A DNA stretch of 64,000 bases from Pardosa pseudoannulata (taxonomy: Eukaryota; Arthropoda; Arachnida; Araneae; Lycosidae): contig CM063506.1 in NCBI GenBank assembly GCA_032207245.1, positions 41,788,164 to 41,852,163 on the forward strand. Reading direction: 5' to 3'. Position 1 is the first letter of the stretch, and each line of letters begins with the position of its first letter. The notes under the pieces are model-generated. The model was not told where the DNA came from and made no database searches. It saw nothing but the letters and a program-made list of their open reading frames with translations. This document shows positions 33,683-45,419 of the stretch, in pieces. Position numbers and translations under genes: made by a program.

Positions 33683-34390
33683 GTAAGAATTAAACAATTG
33701 CAGTGTTGTAGAGTACATTTTCGAATTTCCAAATTATTTTCCATGGCATTATATTTTCTGTTAAAATAGAAATCACTGTCTGATAATGCATGCTTTGCCA
33801 ATTCTTTTACTCACTGCAGTAAATTTGGTCACTTTGGACTAAAACCTTATGCGATATTTCTGAGTAATTCCTTTACTGCATAAAATTAGAAAGATTATAA
33901 CAACATAGTTATCCGGTTAAAATATCGCCGATGTAATATCACCCCTCTAAAATATCGATTTTCTATAATATAGCCGATTCCAAATACATATGTCCAAAAT
34001 ATCCCTTCTCGATCAAAATTCATAATTTACAAGTTTACTAATATTCGACTATCAGAACTTTTTTCACAATTTATACCAATATCGAATTTGTTGTCGCAAA
34101 ATAAAATAAACACATTTGCAGAAAAATAACAAGGTTCATAAAAAGTCTTAAAGACATTTGAGAATTTAATTATATAAAAAAGCATAGAACAATATTATTT
34201 TGTCTCTTTAAAATGGTGTGTATATATAAAAACAATATTTATAAAAATTATTTGTATTTATTCTACAAAAATAACGATTTGACATCAACAATATAGTATC
34301 CTTTTTCCAAAAAATCCCCGATATGATGTATCACTTCTCAAAATTTACCAAAATTAATATTTGGCAGTCTTAAATCTCAATTTTTTTACA

Positions 34391-34594
<204 letters not shown>

Positions 34595-35023
34595 ATATAT
34601 CTAAATTATTTAACTTTCATATTTCCTTAAAAACCTCCTCTCTCCCATTCTAATTCCTTAAAATCTTTTTCCCAGCATCTAAATGTCTTAATCAAAGGAG
34701 TGTTTTCGACTTTCGATATATTTCCCAAACCTTTCTATCCTATAGATGTAAATTTTCTGTCTATTCAACATGTTTCCCAGTTGATGTCGGCAAATGGCTC
34801 CGCGTTTTTTCCTGATCTTACACTTAATTCGCTGAGTAAGTTTCTTCTACCATGGAAAAATTCTTTCTATCTTCGCTCTTGGGTGCACCTGTGTTCGAGC
34901 AGAATGTTTTGTTTTTTGTGTCTTTCTCTTGTTTGTTGTTCACTCTTAATGATGTCCGTTTTAGCAGCTCTGAAATAAAGTTTTAAGTAGACCTGTGCAG
35001 TTCTCTTCAATATCGGCCTACTG

Positions 35024-35124
35024 CATTTTTATTACTTCTAGCTGTTTAGCTTTCTCCTTGTCCATCAGTTTTATAATTACTGCATTACACACACAACACA
35101 ACACACACACACACACACACACAC

Positions 35125-35187
<63 letters not shown>

Positions 35188-35190
35188 TAA

Positions 35191-35226
<36 letters not shown>

Positions 35227-35298
35227 ATATATGTATATATATATAATATATACATAATATATACATATATATAGATATATACATATATATATATATAC

Positions 35299-35360
<62 letters not shown>

Positions 35361-35715
35361 TATATACATATATTATACATATATATATATATAAAATATA
35401 ATTTATATATATATATAAATTTATTTCGTCGCAAAATAAATGGATTCAGTAGCAGAAACAAATACAGGGTGCACAAGAAGCTTTGTACTCATTTAAGAAT
35501 TTAAATATCAAAATTAAATGTAAAACAAAACTATTTTACTACTTTGAAATAATGTTATGTATAAAAATTATAATTTATAAAAAATGATTTATCAAAATTA
35601 TAAATTATATATGTGAGGTTTATACACATTATTATGCATTTTTATTACTGCTAGCAGTTTAGCTTTCTACTTGTCCATCATTTTGTAATTACTGCATTAA
35701 AACACACACACACAA

Positions 35716-35768
<53 letters not shown>

Positions 35769-36000
35769 AATATATATATATAATTTATTTCGTCGCAAAA
35801 TATACTGGATTCAGTAGCAGAAACAAATACAGGGTGCACAAGAAGCTTTGTACTCATTTAAGAATTTAAATATCAAAATTAAATGTAAAACAAAACTATT
35901 TTACTACTTTGAAATAATGTTATTTATAAAAATTATAATTTATAAAAAAGGATTTAACAAAATTATAAATTATATATGTGAGGTTTATTATATATTTTAT
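35024..36000. repeat. direct duplication containing a compound microsatellite
   Basis: Copy 1 (35024-35629) and copy 2 (35636-36000) share TGCATTTTTATTACT, TGTCCATCA, a (CA)n(TA)n tract, TTATTTCGTCGCAAAAT, GATTCAGTAGCAGAAACAAA and ACAGGGTGCACAAGAAGC. The TA tract is about 290 bp in copy 1 and about 60 bp in copy 2. A much older copy lies at 34085-34290 (TTGTCGCAAAATAAAATAA). All open frames in the TA tracts are artefacts. Confidence 0.9.
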
Positions 36001-36959
36001 GAATTTAATTCTATACGTAAGCAAACGATCATTTCATTTTAAAAACTTACATAAAAAAACCCGATTAAATACAAAGTATTATTTAGAATCATAATCGTTT
36101 AGGTTTAAGCCTCAGCAATGTCATCCGTCGATTGCAGTTCTCGTTCAACATTCTTTCTCGCACTCTCCAGCTTTTCTTCTTCCCTGCCCCGTTGCCACAA
36201 TCCAATTTAGTAAGTTCTGGATGGGGTTAATGAACCATGGAGAACTGGAAGCTTCGTATGTTGCACATCACATATATGCACTATATCAAAATTTATTTCT
36301 CCTACAGTTTCTCAAAATTCTTCCGATTCAAAATTCTATATTTCGATCTCTAATTTCCCAGACATCAAAAGAAAGGAAGAAAGTGATTCACAGAAGTTAA
36401 ATATTTCTTATGATACTCAATACTATAAACTGAAGTAATACATGTCAAATGTGCAACCGTGCCTACATATTTCGAAAACAGATATAAATTTTTTCAAGAA
36501 ATCAACCATTTTTGCAAATCATAAATACTAGTGTGTGCATAGGGCTACAACACTTCGCTCCAGGTACGTAGCAACAAGAAAATACTGGCTCAGAATCTAT
36601 CTCACATGAATTAAGAATCACATGATCAGCCACTAGTGTTGGGAATATTTTTATATACTCAAATTCTCGAGACGATTCTTATACCTGTTGGATATATTAA
36701 GCGTTAAAACAGAAAAATGGCCTTTTAAATTATAAGCGAAATAATCAAAACTCTTACAAAACTTATAATTATACACTTGTTTGAGGAAATAATCATATTT
36801 AAACTTTCAAGAATTCAAACTTTTATTTATGCACTTTTATTTAACATTTATCATTTTTTTTTAAATAAACCCCAGTGAAATATTCGTATTTTAACCTGTA
36901 GAACTATACAATATTTGTATCTAATATCACAGCTTTTTTAAGAAAACTATAAAAGCTTA

Positions 36960-37405
36960 ATATGCATTTTACTCTTTTTAAATGGTGTTTTTTTAATGCA
37001 ATTTACTCAAAATGGTGTTCTTAAAATTTTTAACAGCTTTTTAAGAAAACTTTAAAAACTTAAAATGCATTTTACTCATTAAAAGTTGTTTTTAAAAATG
37101 CAATTTACTCAAAATGGTGTTTTTAAATGCATTTTACTTAATATGGTGTTTTTTAAAATGCCTTTTACTCAAAATGGTGGTTTTTTTTAATTCATCTTAC
37201 TCAAAATAATGTTTTTAAATACATTTTACACAAAATGTTGTTTCTAAAATGCCTTTTACTCAAAATGGTGTTTTTAAAAATGCATCTTACACAAAATGGT
37301 GTTTTTAAAATGCATTTTGCTCTAAATTATGTTTTTTAAAATGTATTTTACTTAAAAAAGTGTTTTTTTAAATGCATCTTACTCAAAATTGTGTTTTTTC
37401 TTCTG
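36960..37405. repeat. about 34 bp degenerate minisatellite
   Basis: A dozen or so units of the form AAAATGGTGTTTTTAAAATG followed by CATTTTACTC, with units of 30-38 bp and frequent A/T run length changes. Confidence 0.88.
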
Positions 37406-37923
37406 GTGAACACTTTAAATAAAAAATCTTTTGAGAATATTGATTTCAAATTTCCATAACAAGTACATTACAGGCCCACGATGAAACCTACTTTTTTAAT
37501 TGTTTATTTTATTTTGTATTTATAATAACTGAAATGGAATTTTTAAAATACTATTTTAACTTTTTTGAAATTTCAATCCCCTGGTGTAATTTTTCCGATA
37601 CTTTTTAAAAATTTAAACAGCTGAAGAATTATATCTAATAGTTATTGTTTATAAAAAAAGCAAAAATTATTAATGAAACTCACTTTTTCTTGCAAGTTTG
37701 CTCACAGTGTGCCAGAAAGAATTCTAAGTTATTAAAACAAGATTTAAATTTTCACTTTATATAAAAATTTCTTACTTTTTACAAACAAAGTAAATTCTGC
37801 AAAACTAATTAAAGGAAAACAGAGAACAAATGCTGATAATCTCATGTATTTACGATAAAAAATAACAAAGATATAATAAGGAGAAAAAAAAGAAAATGTT
37901 TCCCTTTAAAGTTTATTATAAGC

Positions 37924-38400
37924 TACCAGACGACCCGACAGACTTTGCCCTATTTTAAAGCTGTAAATTCAAAACTTCTAAAATGTTTTTAAATAAATTA
38001 TAAATTGGACCATTTTGATGGAAAAGTAAGGAAAAAATTATTTTAAAAATACTTGACGCCACCTCACGTACAGTCATCACAAACGTAATTAGAGTAAATT
38101 AAAATTTCCACATCGCCTATACTGGGATTCGAATCTGGAACTTCATGTACTGAAACCCGAGGCGCTGACCACCAAACCACAGATACGTTGGGAGTGAAGG
38201 GTTTCAACCAGCATTAGAATAATCTCAATAAGAGATATCTTCTGGATATTTAATATAAAAAAACATTTTCTATTGGATCAAATTGAGAATCTAAACCATT
38301 CTTGAATCAACTTAATTACATACACAAAATTTCATCAAAATCAGTCCAGCCGTTTAGGAAGAGTTCCATTACAAACACACGGACAGAAGAATTTTATATA
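37924..38400 (+). mobile_element. RTE-like LINE 3' fragment
   Basis: The right end reads ATCAAAATCAGTCCAGCCGT, then CACACGGACAGAAGAATT and TATATATAAAGAT, a 3' terminus common in arthropod RTE-clade LINEs and their SINEs. The left end CCAGACGACCCGACAGACTT is also of that type. No coding part. A tRNA-like segment sits inside on the opposite strand. Confidence 0.6.
38105..38195 (-). repeat. tRNA-like SINE head
   Basis: The minus strand has A-box-like TGGTTTGGTGGTCAGCGCC and B-box-like AGATTCGAATCCCAG about 30 bp apart, as in a tRNA-derived polymerase III promoter. It lacks a matching acceptor stem, so it is not a functional tRNA gene. Different sequence from the SINE family at 10030. Confidence 0.5.
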
Positions 38401-38733
38401 TAAAGATGTGTCCCCTTAAAAGTGTGAAATTAAAAATAATTTTAAAAATATATTATAATTTAACCAATTAAATTTTGAAGATAAACGTAAAAGAATGTGT
38501 CAACTTATTTAAATATATATAGACAAATGGCAAGAAGAAAAAATAATCTAAAAATAAACTGAGATTAATAATGTAATCAAAATAGAAATTAAAAAAGAAT
38601 GATTTTGTGAATGGATGCCCTACACCATCTCTGTTAACCCTTTAAAGGTCAAGATTATTCCTCTGAGGGTCGCAGTCCAAGCCTATGTGTCTTCTGCTTG
38701 GTCCCTGCTTCAAAATTAAGAGGTCCCTCTTAA

Positions 38734-39285
38734 CCCCTTCCGGTATGATTTAATAATGAAAAACTGTGCATGAAATAACCATTTAATTTTTATTTAAAAA
38801 ACTTGTTTCATTTTACAATTCTTACATATTCTTAATTTAAATCCACTTTTTACACAGTGTTAAATAATATCAGAAACAGTAAAATTAAGAAAATATCAAA
38901 TCAAAACATTAATAAGGTATACAGATAATAGTCTTCTGGTACTTTTCAAAACAAAGTGCAAAGGAATTCTTAATTGTTTACACCGCCAAGTAGTCTCACT
39001 TTTAATTTGATTCTTGTAACACACACGGCATTTCTTAGTAGGTTTTCTTTTATTCTGACTCATTAATTTGGCAATGATGTGTACCAAGTAAACAATATAC
39101 AATAGTGACTTGTGATTTTCACAAGTGATAAAAGTGTTGCCAAATTCAGTACACTAGAAATTTTAAATTAAATTAATTATCATATTTAACAGTAACTTTA
39201 ATCGCATGACGAGTGTAGCTCGTCATTGTGCGGTATGGAATGAAAAACTAATGACGAGCTAGACTCTTCATTTTACCGGAAGGGG
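38734..39285 (-). mobile_element. piggyBac element, internally deleted, 552 bp
   Basis: TTAA at 38730-38733 and 39286-39289, with inverted ends CCCCTTCCGGTA and TACCGGAAGGGG. The end near 39285 has subterminal palindromic blocks (ATGACGAG...CTCGTCAT near 39205-39225). It sits inside the (CAA)n SINE. It retains the transposase 3' end (38896-39102), so its affiliation with piggyBac is direct. Confidence 0.88.
38896..39102 (-). pseudogene. piggyBac transposase C-terminal cysteine-rich fragment
   Basis: The frame reads KPTKKCRVCYKNQIKSETTW, then RCKQLRIPLHFV. Basic residues, CxxC and a later W-x-C before PLH are the layout of the piggyBac C-terminal zinc-binding cysteine-rich domain (usually CRVCYK....ETxWxCxxCxVPLC), which helps bind the element ends. 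The second CxxC has lost a Cys (CKQL), and the frame then departs from the family. All of the DDD catalytic core is deleted. Confidence 0.75.
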
Positions 39286-39579
39286 TTAAACACAAGTTCT
39301 ATTTCCCCCCTTGAGGTGCTCCTTGAAACGAAAGGCGCACCCCTTCGCCTGAAATCGAGTAGCCTCCTGCTCAATCGAGCTTGGTTTGATCAAGTGGCAT
39401 AAGACAACAACAACAACAACAACAAGGTCAAGATTAAATTTTCATTCAGATTTCACGGAATTAATTTATCTGTAAACCTTATAAATGGAAAACATATTGA
39501 AACAAAATTTCCAGCCCATTGAAAGTGGAATTTTTTTGGGGGGGTGGGAGTGAATTGTGAAACCTTTTTCTTGTTATTA

Positions 39580-40078
39580 ATTGTACAATTGTTAATGAAA
39601 CTCCCTTTGTGTAGTTGTAAGTCAGCGCACAGTGTATCACTAAAATTTCTTTAATTTTTGAAACAAGTTCTTATTTTTCATTTCATATAAAAATTCCTTG
39701 ATTTTAGAAACAAAGTAAACTGTGCGAGGCTAATTAAATAAGAACAGAGAACAAAGTATGAAAATCTCAGGAGTTTACAATAATAATTTAGAAAGATATA
39801 ACGAAAAAAATAAGAAAAAATCTTTCATTTAATTTTTTTTAAAGACGATGTGTCCCCTTAAAAAAGTGAAATTTAAAATAAAATTTTAAAATAATCTAGT
39901 ATTTAAACAATTAAGTTTTTAAGACAATCACACTACAATATGTCAACGTTTTAGAATATATATTTTCAAATACCAAGAAGAAAAAATTAACCTAAAGGCA
40001 AACTGAAAATAATAATGTAACTTAAAAAAATTATTTAGTGGACGGATGCCCAGCACCATCTCTGTTAACACATTGTAT
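39580..40078. repeat. direct repeat copy B
   Basis: See copy A at 37640-38657. Here the TCTCTGTTAA end is occupied by the MITE at 40079, giving an empty-versus-filled comparison. Confidence 0.75.
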
Positions 40079-40594
40079 GAGGGACAAGTACTAGTACGTT
40101 TTCTGACGACTAATACTTGAGCGCGGGACACGTATTAGTACGGGTTAGTGTAATAACATGGTTTATTTGTGGGTACAAAAATAACGGTACATGCAGGAAA
40201 ACGAAGCCGAATTTTCTTGTCTACTACATAGATTCTGGAAAAATTTAGACAAATAAAAACTAATTTTTACATCTGTCGATGCGGAACCACAGAACGGGAA
40301 CGTTGATTAAAAAAATCAATTTAGATTTAAAATTAACTTTTTATTTATCCTTTCGAAAATGATATTATATATGTATATTTATATATCATATATATTTATT
40401 TTTATTTATATATATATATTTGTTTATTTGTCTATTTATATATTTGTTTATATATTTCAATATAAAATACGAAAAGTTGGTTAAAAAATTAAATAATTTT
40501 CGATCTATTGAGATTTAAATGAATAATTAAATTTACGCGCAAAACACCCGCTCCCGGTACAGTTCCGCTGCGAAATGTACCCGCAAACGATGTG
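40079..40594 (+). mobile_element. piggyBac-like MITE, complete (family TTAACACATTG), 516 bp
   Basis: TTAA at 40075-40078 and 40595-40598. Inverted ends CACATTGTATGAGGGAC and GTACCCGCAAACGATGTG. The left terminal region has AGTACTAGTACG, then GAGCGCGGGACACGTATTAG about 40 bp further. The interior is A/T-rich with a (TA)n tract near 40370-40430. No coding sequence; the reference copy for the family. Confidence 0.9.
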
Positions 40595-40999
40595 TTAATG
40601 CTGATCTCAGTTGATGAAGCAAAAATGAAAATTCAATTCGATTTCAGTACTCATTTCTAACGAACTTCATCGAAGCTATGGAGCTATGAAATATTTTAGT
40701 TCTTCAAAAAGTTTTTGCGGCCCGCAAGTTTCAAACCCATGTTCTACACATTTAATTACATTTATACCACTTATAACTAAAAATATATCACAAAACATTA
40801 TATATATATACCTAATAATTAATACAAAATGTTTAATAGTTAAATGAATTTTATCTATGATATTACTTTTTCAATATTTACAATACGTCATATATGTTTT
40901 GATTCAAGTTAGATCTAAGAATGTAATTCACGAAATAATAAATATTAAGAGGTGGACCAAACTCAAGCGTTCACACTTACAAAAACTGTTATTGTAAAG

Positions 41000-41110
41000 A
41001 GACTAGCATATAGACTGTCATATGACGGGATCAGTAAAATTTTTAATTTTCCAGAATTGTAAAGTACCCTATGAGACGGGTAAAAAATTGGTTTGTGTTT
41101 TGGCTCAGAA
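41000..41110 (+). repeat. 5' fragment of the 59905 RTE-like family
   Basis: GTCATATGACGGGATCAGTA, AAATTTTTAATTTTCCAGAAT and ATGAGACGGG match 59905-60010 nearly base for base. Confidence 0.7.
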
Positions 41111-41269
41111 TTATCGGGCACAAGCTCAATAATTTGTTTATCTTCATATTCCTCTAAAGTCTCCCGATACTGTGAATGCAGTTTAGAATCACATTGAATT
41201 CATTTACACAAACCGTGTGGTTGTGTATAAAAAACAAACGAACAAACTTCTTAATTTTTAAATATATAT

Positions 41270-41370
41270 AACTGAAACACTAGATATTTTTTAGTCCGTG
41301 AAATAGATTCCTAGACTTTTATGAAAAGAATTTGTTGTTAATACCGGTGATAAAATTTTCATTGAAACAA
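41270..41370 (+). repeat. retroposon 3' end, copy without poly(A)
   Basis: ATTCCTAGACTTTTATGAAAAG, GAATTTGTTGTTAATACCGG and GATAAAATTTTCATTGAAAC match the copy at 44755-44860, which ends in poly(A). Confidence 0.6.
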
Positions 41371-41619
41371 AATTGCACCTTTAGAACACTAACTGAAGTT
41401 AAGTAATTGTGTGTTATGAATAAAAACTACAGCGAGGTGTAATGAAGATTCCAAAACATCTGTGAATAGAAGACAGGGTCATTGAAAAGAAATATCTAAA
41501 ATTTTATTTTTGCTGAATTTCAAATGTACATAGTAATTGAGATTGATAAAGCAGGAAGAACTGAGCTTGATGACTCTGATTTACATTGTCTCCCACTAGA
41601 AACAGAAGGAAATGAACCA

Positions 41620-42055
41620 CATGGTGGTGGCTCTCACAAAAGGAACTCAGAAGTGAGCCAGATGTCTTGTGGCTCTTACAGAAGGAAGAAAAAAGTTAGC
41701 CAGAGGTTGGTGGCTTTTATTGTAGCAAGACTGATGCATGTAGACTGAATGTTGGTGTATCTCACAGAAGAAAAGAAGAAGTTAGCCAGATGGTGATGGC
41801 TTTTGCTGTAGCAAGACTGATGAATGTAAGTCGAGTGTCAGCGAATCTCACAGAAAGAAGAAAGAAGTTAGCCAGATATTGATGACGTTTATTGTAACAA
41901 GACTGATGTGGGTATGTTGGTATATCTCACAGAAGGAAGATTAATGCAGGTAGACTGAATATTGAGGTTTTTCATAGAAGGAAGACTTGCATGTGCACCA
42001 TATGTTGGTGGTTCTCATAGCAGGAAGATTGATGAACATAGTTCGGATGTGGCTA
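41620..42055. repeat. degenerate minisatellite, about 100 bp unit
   Basis: GGTGGCTCTCACA, TCTCACAGAAG(A/G)AAGAA and GAAGTTAGCCAGAT(G/A)T, then AGCAAGACTGATGNATGTAG recur four to five times with changing spacing. A 74-codon frame at 41524-41748 overlaps the first units but has no recognised domain and loses its frame in the next units. Confidence 0.65.
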
Positions 42056-42387
42056 GACATAACAGGGGATTAGAGATAGAAATGAGTCGGATAGCAGTGG
42101 CTTCAGCAGGTGGAAGACAGAAATAATAAATCAGAGTTATGTCGTTTGATTTTCTGGCCTTGAAATCATTGTCGTTATTAAAATCGATTTTTAGCTTGAA
42201 ACATTGACATATGTTATGCATGATTGGTGGTCACAAAGACTTAAATATGTTTTTTAAATGCAGATGACTTGATTAAATGTTGAAAAGGTAAGGTACGATG
42301 AATCATTATTCTTCTCTATTGGAGGTAAATTTATATTTTATATTTTATACAAGTTTATATTTTATTGACACATTTATTTTTAATTAG

Positions 42388-42627
42388 CTAGAGGAAGTAT
42401 TGAATTACAGATATTACCACTGCAGCGGCTGCAGCTTTGACCAATAGAGCTTTCACTGCTTTTTCCCGTTTACCTTTAAAAGCTGCAGCTCGTACTTGGA
42501 ATTGTTCACAATCGTTTAAAAACGGTCCATGTAAACATTGGTGGATTTTACAGTTATAGGTGTACGTGGCTTCCTTGATATTTTTCGCGTATGACCACCA
42601 GTAAGTACATACAAATAATCTGAATTT
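42388..42627 (-). other. unidentified 79-codon open frame, possible exon
   Basis: Minus-strand stop-to-stop frame without an ATG. It contains YNCKIHQCLHGPFLNDCEQF followed by a basic/alanine-rich run (RAAAFKGKREKAVKALL, then KAAAAA) and ends in a stop at 42388. It is less AT-rich than its surroundings. No family recognised. It could be chance, an old retrocopy or an exon of an antisense gene. Confidence 0.2.
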
Positions 42628-42639
42628 TCAGAGGCAATT

Positions 42640-44400
42640 TTATAGAAAGTTTTGCTATCAGACTTCATTATGGACAGAACAGTTAACTTCTACTGTTATC
42701 AATATTTTATGTACAGAAAAGAAAATTCCTTCTGTATCAATCAATATGTCAAAATTTTCTTGAAGAATGTTTATACAAGACCAATGTTGGAACAATTAAG
42801 ACTAATTAAGTTAGACCAATGTACGGATCAATCTGTATTATTCAAACGTTTATCGTTATACAAAATAAAAAGTTTTAAAACAAGAATTAGTTCGTAATCG
42901 TATAAATAAATAGCAAATTCAATAAGCGCTTAAACCGTCAAGAGCAACAGTCTGGTTTAAAATGGCGTATATAGAAATACTCTTTATTGCAGAGACTCTC
43001 TTTTGCAACAATGAGTAAAAAGTGATCTATAACAATAACTATGTAAATGATTTAACAGTACAATGCTCCCTTAACAATGATAGAGGATTTTCCGATTTTA
43101 TTGCTTAAATGTTTATTAAAGAAACACCTTTGAACAAGATAGGGGTTCTGGAGCAGAATCATGTCATTTTTTTTCTACACAATGGCGATTTAGACCGGTG
43201 CTGCTTAAGGTCGAGACCTTATACCAGTTTAGTGGTCCTACGAAGTTCTAGCGATAATCGCCCAGTTTTCTGGTAACCCTTCATCTTCTTTTCGGACTCT
43301 CTTTCACCTCCACCCCCCCCGAAAAAAGTTATTAATGTTATAGGGGTTCAATGGGACTTTGCCATAGTTGGACAAGTAAAATACTTTACCCCCCTCCCCC
43401 TTATTTTCTGTCGAAATTTATACTAATAATTTCTTTAAAATATTCACCCCTTTCTTTTTTTCCGATTTTAAGCTAATGATTTCTAATTTTAACGTTATTT
43501 TTTATTTCATTTGATAGTCTTAAAACATTTAATTTAGAAAATTTTTTTTGTTTTTTTTTTATTTTTTTTATTTTGTAAAAACAGCAAAAAGTTTTTTTAA
43601 CTCAAAAGTTTGCATTTTTTTTTCATTTAAAAATTTTTTAAAATTTAAGTTATTTTAAAGAAGTTTTAAAAATATATCAAAATCATTTTGATATAGTTAA
43701 AAAATATAGTAGAAACATGGCAATTGCCTGGGAACAATTCAACCAACACTCAAAAATGCAACCAGCTTTTTTCTGACAAATTCATTGTCATTTCCATTAA
43801 AAATTTACGGATGTTGATCATATATATTTACTTAGAAGTGATGACTTTTACAAGAAAAATGAATTGAAATATTGAAAAAGTTATAGTTAAATGAAATATT
43901 AAAAATATTTTATAATTAATAATATTTTGAAAAGATACTTATTTTATATTTTTTAAAACATATTTTACATATTTTACATATAAAATCTGTTTTTGAAACA
44001 CTCTTTCCGCAAACATTTCTATTACATTTAGCAGAATGGTTTCTAAATCTATTTCTTTTGCATGATTGTTGAACTTGACAGTTCTTCCATGCGTCAGTAG
44101 CAGGAATTTATGTCATTGGAATGGAAGTCTTCTCGACTTCTTATCTATATTTATTTCTTAGCTCTTCAGCCAATTGGAAAATGAAATCTTGACTGTTGAC
44201 CAGGCCTGATAGGAACAATAAATTTCATGTTATGCGATTAACTGTTAAACCATTCTATGAGTCAAATTGGCTTACAACCGTGAAAATAGGTATACCACAT
44301 TTGATAATGCGAAATGAAGGGGTCTGCGGGGAAAAGGAATGAAAGTTTACATATATTTTATTACTTAACTAAAAACCAACGTATGTTTTTGAAAAGTGAT
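42640..44400. other. intronic DNA without recognised features
   Basis: A/T-rich with poly(T) runs near 43540-43570. The 81-codon frame at 42652 has no known motif. No repeats shared with the rest of the window were seen. Confidence 0.4.
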
Positions 44401-44407
44401 ATTAAAG

Positions 44408-44410
<3 letters not shown>

Positions 44411-44462
<52 letters not shown>

Positions 44463-44481
44463 CATACATATATATATATAG
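44411..44481. repeat. (TA)n microsatellite
   Basis: TA dinucleotides with a short CATACATACATA interruption near 44459. Confidence 0.95.
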
Positions 44482-44499
44482 GGATCAAGTTTTTAAGGA

Positions 44500-44860
44500 G
44501 TCAAATCGGCTCGGTCCGTAAATCTAGTGTTAAGTAGCAATCCAGGTATTCTACGAGTTTGTTATACCCCATACCTGTTGATTGTCTTAGATCTTCGAGT
44601 ACCATGTGTTGTGAAGATTTTGTCCATGGTTATGCCTGATCACTGATGATCGAATTATAATGGCATCGTGTTCGGGAATTTGGTGTCTATATCTAAAAGA
44701 TGTTGAATGGTGAACCAAGTTGAAAAAGGGAGAAGCAGTTATGACTGAGCAGAAAGCTAGATATTTATTAGTCCGTAAAATAGACTCCTAGACTTTTATG
44801 AAAAGAATTTGTTGTTAATACCGGCAATAAAATTTCATTGCAAAAAAAAAAAAAAAAAAT
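44500..44860 (+). mobile_element. retroposed sequence with poly(A) tail
   Basis: CCGGCAATAAAATTTCATTG is followed by about 18 A residues (44841-44859): an AATAAA signal at normal distance from a genomic poly(A), the mark of reverse-transcribed RNA. The 3' 90 bp recur at 41270. The upstream part has no long frame, so whether it is a LINE 3' UTR or a processed copy of a host transcript is unknown. It is inserted in the 59905-family repeat, whose sequence resumes near 44930. Confidence 0.55.
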
Positions 44861-44899
44861 AATCGATGATTAAATTTAAAATTATCACATATGTACCTA

Positions 44900-45415
44900 A
44901 TCTATTATTTAGTCCTAATATAAAAGAAAATTATTAACGTAATATCTAAGTTCAGTGATAAAACGTATGAAAATAATGCAGACGATATTTAAATAATTTA
45001 AAATAAGAAATGATTAAATGAGAGGGTTAAAGGAATGACGTCATAATGATAGAAAAAATGTTATTTTTACCTATTTATTATGTGATAAATTGATAAATTT
45101 AATCGCCTGCTCTTAACCGGGGAAAATAGGGCTTGAAATAATGGCATTAAACACTCAAAAAGGGAGGAAGGGGTGGATTTCGAACGTTTTAAAGACGACA
45201 GTATTTTTCGCTGGGATATAAAGCATATTTATACCAATTTATTTTTGAATTGGATCTATACTTTAGGAGAAGATAAACTTTAAGGCTTCGAATTTTGTTA
45301 ACCTTAACTCATTAAGAATCCAATATGGATGCCTCTATCCATTCCAGCACCAATCACTTCATAAACTGGAGGACAGATGGACAGGTAACTTAGGCTATTA
45401 TTATATAGAGGAGAA
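44900..45415 (+). repeat. RTE-like repeat, central and 3' part (59905 family)
   Basis: Matches 60030-60820 (TTACGTAATATCTAAATTTA, GACGTCATAATG, AATTGATA(A/C)ATTTAA, GTATCCATTCCAG-like) and ends GACAGATGGACAGGTAACTT, AGGCTATTATTATATAGAGG, a 3' end typical of RTE LINE-derived repeats. Confidence 0.7.
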
Positions 45416-45419
45416 TTAT

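Larger units (their letters stand above)
37640..38657. repeat. direct repeat copy A (copy B at 39580-40078)
   Basis: Shared blocks: TTAATGAAACTC, CACAGTGT, AACAGAGAACAAA, GATGTGTCCCCTTAAAA, AAATGGCAAGAAGAAAAAAT against ATACCAAGAAGAAAAAATTA, and CACCATCTCTGTTAA. Copy A carries an RTE-like insertion (37924-38400) that copy B lacks. Copy B ends at the TTAA used by the MITE at 40079. Confidence 0.78.
38658..39423 (+). mobile_element. SINE-like retroposon with (CAA)n tail, split by a MITE
   Basis: A 13 bp direct repeat AAGGTCAAGATTA (38645-38657 and 39424-39436) brackets TCCTCTGAGGGTCGCAGTCC... through to a (CAA)n tail at 39403-39423. Without the TTAA element at 38734-39285 the body is 206 bp. 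Target duplication plus a simple-repeat tail indicates LINE-mediated insertion. The head is not an obvious tRNA. Confidence 0.75.

Noticed and set aside
38105..38195. A tRNA gene on the minus strand
   Set aside because: Only A- and B-box regions are recognisable; stems, anticodon arm and acceptor end do not form a tRNA.
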